A stretch of DNA of 15,370 nucleotides. Origin: D37C17 sp964551815 (GTDB taxonomy: Bacteria > Fidelibacterota > Marinisomatia > SCGC-AAA003-L08 > D37C17). Position 1 is the stretch's first letter, and every line of letters begins with the position of its first letter. Below are positions 7,190-13,966 of the stretch, in pieces. Made by a program: the position numbers and the translations under genes. The stretch is from NCBI GenBank assembly GCA_964551815.1, contig CAZKEL010000056.1, positions 1 through 15,370 on the forward strand, written 5' to 3'. The notes beneath the pieces were generated by a model. It worked only from the letters and a program-made list of their open reading frames with translations. It did not search any database and was not told the origin of the DNA.

Positions 7190-10100
7190 CTATTTTACCA
7201 GCAACAATTTCTGGGTATTACTGAAGCTTCCGGCTATTACTTTCACAAAGTACACCCCGCTGCTGAAGTTATCAGCATTCCAGGTAACTGAGTGATAGCC
7301 TGCATTCATATATCCCTCTGCAAGAGTGGCAATTACTCTTCCCTGCAAGTTATATACCTGAATGGAAACCTCACTATCAGCCGGCAGTCCAAAACTTATA
7401 TTGGTAGATGGATTAAACGGATTGGGATAAGCACTTTCAACACTTACAGTTTCAGGTGCTGCTTCCCTTTCATATAACCCATTTACAACGAATACTCCGT
7501 TTGAGGTCCAGGGTTCAATGTTTCCATCCAGTGAAATCAGTTCTCCCGTACTCTGTTTCAGAAGTTTAAATTCAGGAGTCTCACCACTGACAAAGTAGTT
7601 GTCCGTATTAATATCTTCTGTCATTCCCATTGCAGGAATATCAATCATGATGCCCTGCCACTGGCGGATTCCGGTGAGCGCTCCCTTATTATAGGAAAGG
7701 AGCCAGTCACCATTTTCAATATTGCCATCAAGGAGTTCTACATTCTCAACAAAATAGAATGCCTGTTCAGAAGACTGAACCACATTATATGCACCATTCT
7801 TAGGCATGGTTTCTAAATACACTTCGGCAATACGCCCCATACCTGCATCCAAATCATAACTAAATGAAAGATCCTCTGACACAATAACCCAGTATCCGGA
7901 ACCACCATCAAAATGGGTAAGTGAGCCAATCCAGCCGTCTTCTGTATTCATGGCTGCTGAGCCTTCTCCCAAAATTGAGATAAAGCTGCCTTCAACCCCG
8001 TCAGGAATAGCCCCAGAAATTTCTGAAGATTCATCAGATGAGTAGGATATTAAGTTTGCTCCTGCATGAAGATTATAGACAATTCCAGAATCCATATTAT
8101 CACCTTCAACATTTAATGTTGCAGCAGCAGTCATTTGGAACCAGTAACCACGATTCAATTCAAACTCATGCAAGGTACCAACCCAACCAAAACCTTCCAT
8201 ATACATGGCAGCCATCGCTTCGGTAGATACGCCTGAAATGCTATCCAGAATTGGGTCTAACATATCCAGACTGGCGTCGTTAGGTAATACATAGAATGAT
8301 ACTAAATTAGCCGCTTCATTTAATTCCAAAGTCTGGAAGAAAACAGCGTCAAGCCTGCTAATGGTAAACATACCATTGTTAGCAAATCCATAATTTTCTG
8401 AAGGAAGTCCATCATAGTACTTGTCTTCAGAAGCGTCATAAACTCTGAAAGTAGGCTCATCACCTGGCTGCAGGTAACCTTCTGAATAGGCATAGCCGTC
8501 ATCCCCCATAGCAGGTACAGCTGTGGGGCCACCGGCATAAGGATAGGCTCCTACACAAAGATCACCATTATAAACGCCTATCCAGTCTGCGCCTTGTTCT
8601 AAATAATCACCATCATTCCCATAGGCAGTCATTACAAAATAAAATGCCTGACTGGTTGACTGGTTAAAGCTGAAAGGATCAGAACCGGGTTCGGCAGAAC
8701 ATTCCGAGGCATTACATACGATTTCACCATCCCAGCATTCATATTCTTGTCCCGGACCGTCACAAACACCACATTCATCTAATTCTGCATCACCGTTGGG
8801 TACACCATTACAGTCTGCACAGGTTGAATTATCACCACCGCAAACGCCGCATTCGTCATATCCTTCCGGACAATCATCGTCACAATCTTCGGGGCATGAT
8901 TCAGAATCTTCATCGCCATTACAGATACCGTCACCACAACAAGGATCTGCATTCGCATCACCATCAAAGTAACTGAAATCAATAGGTTCGCCTGCTGCAT
9001 TTGACATGATAAAATCACTGAAACCATTTGCTGCACCATCTAACTCAAGCTCAATGGCTGAACCACAGCCGTCAATGGTTGAACCATCCAGTGAGAATCC
9101 AAGCACGGTAGAACCACTAAAGGAAATCATGAAACCAGCTTCTTCAGAAGTTCCACCGGATGCATTCAATATAGTTGCACCGTCAACTGTAAGCTGGAAG
9201 CCGGCAATGGCTTCATTGGTGTTATAAAGTACTGACCCACCATCAGAAAGATTCAAGCTGTTACCAGGCATAGAACAAGCCATTCCATCCCAGGCTTCTT
9301 CACAGTCACCTTCATCACAGTCTTCTGGGCAGGAATCAGCATCTTCATCCTCATCACAGACACCATCGCCACAATAAGATTCTTCAGCACAGTCTTCAGG
9401 ACAGGAATCAGAATCTTCATCGCCGTTGCAGATTCCGTCACCACAGCAAGGTTCACCACTGGTATCTGCATCATAATAAGCCATATCAATAGGTTCACCT
9501 GCAGCATTGGAGAAAATAAATTCGGAGAATCCATTTGCAGCACCCTCTAATTCGAGTTCAATGGCTGATCCGCAGCCGTCAAAGGTTGAACCATCTAAGG
9601 AAAACCCAAGTACAGTAGAACCACTGAAGGAAATCATAAATCCGGCTTCTTCAGAAGCACCACCGGAAGCATTTACAATAGTAGCCCCATCAACGGTAAG
9701 CTGGAAGCCTGCAACTGGTTCGTTGGTATTATAAAGTACTGAACCACCCTCAGATAAATTCAGGCTGTTACCAGGCATGGAACAAGCTTCACCATCCCAG
9801 GTTTCACCACATTCCTCTTCTTCACAGTCTTCAGGGCAGGAATCAGCATCTTCATTCCCATTACATTCACCATCACCACAGCAGGGGCCTTCATTTCCAC
9901 TGCCTTCAAAATAAGAAATATCAATTGGCTCACCGGCAGAGTTTGACAGAATCATCTCACTGAATCCGTTAGCTGCCCCATCTAACTCCAGTTCAATGGC
10001 AGAGTCACAACCATCAATAGTAGAACCATCCAGGGAGAACCCTAGTACAGTTGAACCACTAAAGGAAATCATAAATCCGGCATCTTCAGAAGCACCACCT

Positions 10101-13100
10101 GAAGCATTAACAATAGTAGCTCCGTCAACAGTAAGCTGGAAACCGGCAATAGCTTCATTTGTGTTATAGAGTACTGAACCGCCGCTTGAGAGATGAATGC
10201 TGTTTCCAGGCATACCACAGGCAGTTCCATCCCATTCTTCTTCACAGTCGCCACCGCCTTCTTCAAGAGAAGCACAGTCACCTAAATCAAGGTCCGCACC
10301 TTCACCATCAGCATCTGAAACAATTACATTTTGGAAGCACACTTCCGTACTTTCTGCATCAAATCCAACATTGAAAAGAGTTGCATTTCCGGCAGGGATA
10401 TAATCTCCGGTGAGGGAGAATCCAACCAGGGTAGAGCCCTGGAAGCTGATTGAAAATCCATGATCTTCAGAGGTACCACCTGAGATTGAGGTAATATTAA
10501 TTCCTGGAAGTTCCATTTGGAAACCGGCAACGGGGAAAGGGTTATCCATCACCACATCCAATGAGGAGGAACCAACATTGCTAAAGCTAAGACTTACAGG
10601 GTCACAACTGGTTCCGTCACCATCACAGACACCACAAGCATCCAATTCAGCATCACCGCCGCAAACACCAGCACAGTCTAATACATTGCCGTCACAGTCA
10701 CATTCTTCTGGAGGAATACCATCACCATTACAAACACCACATTCGTCAACTTCAGCACCCATGCCATCACTGCATTCACAGCCATCATTAGCTTCCCAGC
10801 AGGAACCATCGTCATGGGTTGCAGAGTCATCATAGTTACAAGCACTTGAATCAGTACATCCATAAACAGGCTCACTACCTAAACAATCGCCTAATGTCAG
10901 ACTCATGCTACCAGCACCAGAATCAGAGAAAGTCGTATTTGCTTCTACAAAGCAGGCATAATCATTATACTCAGCAAAAGTTAGGGTAATGAGATTTCCA
11001 GATGAAGGAGCAATCACATCACCCGTCACTGAGAATCCCAGCACGATGGACTCACTGGCAGAAATCATAAAGCCTGCAGCTTCAGCAGATCCACCTGCTG
11101 CAGAGGCAATAGTTGAGCCTTCAATTTCAATCTGGAATCCAGCAACATCTGCAGTGTTAATCATGTGCAGATCAACGGTTTGTGCACCAGCATCAAAATT
11201 AGAAAATGACAGACAGACGTCTGTATCACAAGTTCCTGGCTCTTCACAATCTTCGGGGCATGAACCAAAATCTTCATCACCATTACATACACCGTCACCA
11301 CAGTAGGGGTCTTCACCACCACCTTCACCATTAAAATAAGTAAAATCTAAAGCATTACCATCAGAGTCAGAAATAATAAAGTTTGACAGTCCGGTAGGTG
11401 TACCATCTAATTCAAGTTCAACCATAGTTCCGCAGCCATCAATGGTAGCACCGGTTAAGGAGAAGCCAAGAACAGTTGAACCACTGGCAGAAATCATAAA
11501 GCCTGCAGCTTCGGCTTCACCACCACCTGCAGAAAGGATAGTCGCACCATCCACATCCATCTGGAAACCTGCTATTGGAGTATCCGTATTATACAGAATA
11601 TCGCCACCTGCAGTTATATGCAGAGAATTGGCAGACATAGTACAGGCATCGCCGTCCCAGCCACCGCCGGTTTCACAATCTTCAGGACAAGAGTCAGCGT
11701 CTTCATCACCATTACATTCACCGTCACCACAGTAGGGGTCTTCACCACCACCTTCACCATTAAAATAAGTAAAATCTAAAGCATTACCATCAGAGTCAGA
11801 AATAATAAAGTTTGACAGTCCGGTAGGTGTACCATCTAATTCAAGTTCAACCATAGTTCCGCAGCCATCAATGGTAGCACCGGTTAAGGAGAAGCCAAGA
11901 ACAGTTGAACCACTGGCAGAAATCATAAAGCCTGCAGCTTCGGCTTCACCACCACCTGCAGAAAGGATAGTCGCACCATCCACATCCATCTGGAAACCTG
12001 CTATTGGAGTATCCGTATTATACAGAATATCGCCACCTGCAGTTATATGCAGAGAATTAGCAGACATAGTGCAGGCATCGCCGTCCCAGCCACCACCGGT
12101 TTCACACTCAGAGGCATCACAAACATAGGAGCCGTCTTCACACATATACTCTGCACCAGGACCATCGCAAACACCACATTCATCTACAACGGCAGAACCG
12201 CCACATTCACCGGCACAATCCACTTCTGCAGTGCAATTGCCATCACAGTCATAATTTTCTTCAGGATAGGTACAGTCTCCAGGGAGGGTGGCTTCCGGGT
12301 CATAGTTACAGGCAGCCATATCCATGCAGCCTTCAACATCGCCACCACCTACATTAATAGTGGAGCAATTTTCAACGGAAGTATCCAGAGAGTTTCCAGC
12401 AAGATCAGAAAGAATAACATCTGTCAAACAAAATGAGCCTGCGCTTCCTTCAACTTCTACATTTACTAAAACACCTGATCCCGCAGGAATAGGTGTACCT
12501 GTTAAACTAAATCCTAATACTGTTGATTCACTGAATGAAATCATAAATCCTGCAGCTTCAGCAGCGCCACCGGAAGCATTGGTTACTGTCACACCGGTAA
12601 CATCAAATTGGAATCCACCAATATCTTCCGGACTGTTATACATCACGTCAACAGATCCGCCAGGAGGATCAGAACATTCTGATAAGTCACAGACATAACT
12701 TCCATCCCAGCACATTTGATCAGCACCATCACCGTCGCATTCACCACATTCATCTACTTCAGCATCACCACCACAAACACCAGCACAGTCCATCTCTGCA
12801 GTGCAGTTACCATCACAGTCATAATTTTCTTCAGGATAAGTGCAATCTCCGGGAAGAGTAGCATCGGCATCATAGTTACAGGCAGCCATATCCATGCAGC
12901 CTTCCACATCACCGCCACCACCGGAATAATATTCAAAAGCCAGAGGATTCCCTGAAGGATCAGATACAACAATACCTGTTAGTCCGGAAGCCGTTCCATT
13001 TACATCTAGCTCTACCATAGTCCCGCAGCCAGGACCAAAAGTAGCACCGGTAATAGAAAAGCCAAGTACCACAGAGCCACCTGCATTCAAAATAAACCCG

Positions 13101-13651
13101 GCTGCACCAGCATCTCCGCCGGTAGCAGAGTTTACTGTAGCACCATCAACATTAAATTGAAAACCACCAATAACATCACCAGTATTATAAAAAACTGAGC
13201 CTTCCTCAGTTAAGTAAAGATTATTATTAGGGAGATCACAGCCATCGGTGATATCGCCTCCTCCACCACCACCGGCATCATAGGTAAAGCCCATATCAGA
13301 GCCAAAAGCATCTGATACCACAATATTGGTTAATCCGGCAGGAGCATTGGAAAGCCCCAAAACTACCAGCACACCTTCTCCAGCAGGGATTGTAGCGCCA
13401 GTAAGTGAAAATCCTAATACAGTGGAGGATGAACTGGAAACCATAAATCCGGCAGCACCAGCAGCACCACCAGATGCACTGGAAATAGTTGCACCGTCAA
13501 CATCCAGCTGAAAACCACCAATATCACCATCGCTGGAGTAGGAAACATTCCAGGTTCCGTCTCCGTTATCTTCTAAGCCAAGAGTGTTGCCAAAAGCAAC
13601 AGAACTCATTAAGAAAGTGATTACTGTAAAAATTGCTGCATTCAATTTCAT
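7190..13651 (-). CDS. Giant surface protein: ten cohesin-like repeats, Cys-rich linkers, T9SS sorting tail (candidate scaffoldin)
   Basis: 2153 residues from the ATG at 13651, which has AAAGGA 8 bases upstream. Residues 1-21 are a signal peptide (MKLNAAIFTVITFLMSSVAFG). About residues 30-1567 hold ten beta-rich repeats with the core AGFQ, SGG, AGFMIS, STVLGFSLTG, IPAG or DGCG, and a final strand such as VIVSDADG. They are joined by Cys/Asp-rich linkers of two kinds: GCMDMAACNYD plus DCAGVCGGDA blocks, and CGDGxCNGDEDxxSCPEDC. About 1656-2064 is a C-terminal region with two QAFYF...GDW modules flanking two NLxSY/GYW modules. The last 80 residues (from about 2073) are a T9SS tail starting YPNPFNPSTN. 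Known: such tails send proteins through T9SS to the cell surface. Inferred: the repeats are short cohesin-type modules and the protein is a scaffold for the dockerin proteins encoded just downstream. It could instead be a generic adhesin. A terminator ends the gene. Confidence 0.9.
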   Translation of the reverse strand: MKLNAAIFTVITFLMSSVAFGNTLGLEDNGDGTWNVSYSSDGDIGGFQLDVDGATISSASGGAAGAAGFMVSSSSSTVLGFSLTGATIPAGEGVLVVLGLSNAPAGLTNIVVSDAFGSDMGFTYDAGGGGGGDITDGCDLPNNNLYLTEEGSVFYNTGDVIGGFQFNVDGATVNSATGGDAGAAGFILNAGGSVVLGFSITGATFGPGCGTMVELDVNGTASGLTGIVVSDPSGNPLAFEYYSGGGGDVEGCMDMAACNYDADATLPGDCTYPEENYDCDGNCTAEMDCAGVCGGDAEVDECGECDGDGADQMCWDGSYVCDLSECSDPPGGSVDVMYNSPEDIGGFQFDVTGVTVTNASGGAAEAAGFMISFSESTVLGFSLTGTPIPAGSGVLVNVEVEGSAGSFCLTDVILSDLAGNSLDTSVENCSTINVGGGDVEGCMDMAACNYDPEATLPGDCTYPEENYDCDGNCTAEVDCAGECGGSAVVDECGVCDGPGAEYMCEDGSYVCDASECETGGGWDGDACTMSANSLHITAGGDILYNTDTPIAGFQMDVDGATILSAGGGEAEAAGFMISASGSTVLGFSLTGATIDGCGTMVELELDGTPTGLSNFIISDSDGNALDFTYFNGEGGGEDPYCGDGECNGDEDADSCPEDCETGGGWDGDACTMSANSLHITAGGDILYNTDTPIAGFQMDVDGATILSAGGGEAEAAGFMISASGSTVLGFSLTGATIDGCGTMVELELDGTPTGLSNFIISDSDGNALDFTYFNGEGGGEDPYCGDGVCNGDEDFGSCPEDCEEPGTCDTDVCLSFSNFDAGAQTVDLHMINTADVAGFQIEIEGSTIASAAGGSAEAAGFMISASESIVLGFSVTGDVIAPSSGNLITLTFAEYNDYACFVEANTTFSDSGAGSMSLTLGDCLGSEPVYGCTDSSACNYDDSATHDDGSCWEANDGCECSDGMGAEVDECGVCNGDGIPPEECDCDGNVLDCAGVCGGDAELDACGVCDGDGTSCDPVSLSFSNVGSSSLDVVMDNPFPVAGFQMELPGINITSISGGTSEDHGFSISFQGSTLVGFSLTGDYIPAGNATLFNVGFDAESTEVCFQNVIVSDADGEGADLDLGDCASLEEGGGDCEEEWDGTACGMPGNSIHLSSGGSVLYNTNEAIAGFQLTVDGATIVNASGGASEDAGFMISFSGSTVLGFSLDGSTIDGCDSAIELELDGAANGFSEMILSNSAGEPIDISYFEGSGNEGPCCGDGECNGNEDADSCPEDCEEEECGETWDGEACSMPGNSLNLSEGGSVLYNTNEPVAGFQLTVDGATIVNASGGASEEAGFMISFSGSTVLGFSLDGSTFDGCGSAIELELEGAANGFSEFIFSNAAGEPIDMAYYDADTSGEPCCGDGICNGDEDSDSCPEDCAEESYCGDGVCDEDEDADSCPEDCDEGDCEEAWDGMACSMPGNSLNLSDGGSVLYNTNEAIAGFQLTVDGATILNASGGTSEEAGFMISFSGSTVLGFSLDGSTIDGCGSAIELELDGAANGFSDFIMSNAAGEPIDFSYFDGDANADPCCGDGICNGDEDSESCPEDCDDDCPEGYDECGVCGGDNSTCADCNGVPNGDAELDECGVCDGPGQEYECWDGEIVCNASECSAEPGSDPFSFNQSTSQAFYFVMTAYGNDGDYLEQGADWIGVYNGDLCVGAYPYAGGPTAVPAMGDDGYAYSEGYLQPGDEPTFRVYDASEDKYYDGLPSENYGFANNGMFTISRLDAVFFQTLELNEAANLVSFYVLPNDASLDMLDPILDSISGVSTEAMAAMYMEGFGWVGTLHEFELNRGYWFQMTAAATLNVEGDNMDSGIVYNLHAGANLISYSSDESSEISGAIPDGVEGSFISILGEGSAAMNTEDGWIGSLTHFDGGSGYWVIVSEDLSFSYDLDAGMGRIAEVYLETMPKNGAYNVVQSSEQAFYFVENVELLDGNIENGDWLLSYNKGALTGIRQWQGIMIDIPAMGMTEDINTDNYFVSGETPEFKLLKQSTGELISLDGNIEPWTSNGVFVVNGLYEREAAPETVSVESAYPNPFNPSTNISFGLPADSEVSIQVYNLQGRVIATLAEGYMNAGYHSVTWNADNFSSGVYFVKVIAGSFSNTQKLLLVK
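7193..7433 (-). other. T9SS C-terminal sorting domain of the giant repeat protein
   Basis: The last 80 residues begin YPNPFNPSTNISFGLP, continue with VSIQVYNLQGRVIATL and GYHSVTWNADNFSSGVYFVK, and end KLLLVK. This is the Por_Secre_tail type A pattern: a short Ig-like domain recognised by the type IX secretion machinery, usually removed on attachment to the cell surface. Confidence 0.92.
8950..13560 (-). repeat. Ten-copy protein repeat array (cohesin-like modules) inside the giant gene
   Basis: Approximate core positions in reading order: R1 13274-13560, R2 12921-13236, R3 12350-12660, R4 11751-12064, R5 11322-11635, R6 10875-11216, R7 10265-10596, R8 9895-10210, R9 9460-9775, R10 8950-9268. 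R4, R5 and R8-R10 form one subfamily that begins WDGxACxM and ends with a CGDGxCNGDED linker. R8 to R9 is spaced 435 bases; R9 to R10 is 507 bases because the linker carries an extra 24-residue Cys block. R3, R6 and R7 look most like classical cohesins (for example NPFPVAGFQMELPG and GFSLTGDYIPAGNATLFNVG). Long Cys-rich linkers lie near 12660-12915, 12070-12345, 10600-10870 and 8690-8945. The repeat boundaries were read by eye. The repeat itself is certain; the cohesin identity is inferred. Confidence 0.8.
11272..12106 (-). repeat. Near-identical tandem DNA duplication, period 429 bases
   Basis: Bases 11272-11677 and 11701-12106 differ at only four positions: 11289/11718, 11630/12059, and two more near the right end of each copy. 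About 340 consecutive bases between the first two differences are identical. The period is exactly 143 codons, so the frame is kept. It covers repeats R4 and R5 with their linker. Identity at synonymous sites shows a recent duplication or gene conversion, unlike the other, diverged repeats. Confidence 0.93.
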
Positions 13652-13659
13652 TGATTTAT

Positions 13660-13665
13660 TCCTTT
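13660..13665 (-). promoter_or_regulatory. Ribosome binding site of the giant repeat gene; decides its start
   Basis: It reads AAAGGA on the minus strand, 8 bases before the ATG at 13651. It supports that ATG over the in-frame TTG at 13690, which would add 13 mostly charged residues before the signal peptide and has only a distant AAGG upstream. Confidence 0.7.
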
Positions 13666-13869
13666 TATTAATTGATAAAAATTTCTTCAAAATTTATTCT
13701 ACCTTCGGATGGCACTATGTGATGAATATCAAAAAGGAGTACCCTGTCACTTATTGTAACAATTTCCAATTTATTCATCAATATAATGCTGATATCCCTC
13801 CTCGATTTTTTTGAAATCTGCCTAAATAAAGCCGGATTTCTTTTCATTTCCCCCTAAACAGAAGGACTA

Positions 13870-13887
13870 ATTATACCAATAATTATA
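13870..13887 (-). promoter_or_regulatory. Possible -10 elements (two TATAAT) for the giant gene
   Basis: Minus-strand TATAATTA occurs twice, 12 bases apart, about 220-235 bases before the start codon. Neither has a good TTGACA-like -35 at 16-18 bases. The region is AT-rich enough for chance matches, and promoter consensus in this lineage is unknown to me. Confidence 0.22.
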
Positions 13888-13966
13888 CAAATTATCTTCA
13901 AAATATAACGAGACAGGCAAAATATTACCTAAAGTATCGTGGTAACATTTTGTAACACGGAAACAC

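Larger units (their letters stand above)
13652..13966. other. Intergenic leader region, no convincing gene
   Basis: This AT-rich 315-base gap between two minus-strand genes must hold the 3' end of the upstream gene and the promoter and leader of the giant gene. On the minus strand it contains two TATAAT hexamers (13882-13887 and 13870-13875), a GAGGAGGG run (13796-13803), and a 36-codon ATG frame (13778-13668) that ends 16 bases before the giant gene. An imperfect hairpin lies at 13813-13840. No T-rich terminator is evident after the stop at 13967. None of these is firm enough to call as a separate element except the ribosome site. Confidence 0.5.

Noticed and set aside
11442..12128. Two nearly identical plus-strand open frames over the scaffold repeats
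   Set aside because: They are antisense shadows of the duplicated repeats R4 and R5; their similarity is explained by the DNA duplication.
8950..13560. CRISPR array or other non-coding repeat
   Set aside because: The period is over 280 bases, the repeats are diverged, and the repeats and spacers form one continuous reading frame with protein-level conservation.
13652..13690. Extending the giant gene to an upstream in-frame start at 13690
   Set aside because: That codon is TTG, lacks a well-spaced ribosome site, and would put 13 mostly charged residues before a normal signal peptide. The ATG at 13651 has AAAGGA at 8 bases.
13813..13844. Hairpin GAAATC...GATTTC followed by TTTT as a terminator
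   Set aside because: The T run follows on the plus strand, where no gene ends. On the minus strand the stem has mismatches and is followed by A, not T.
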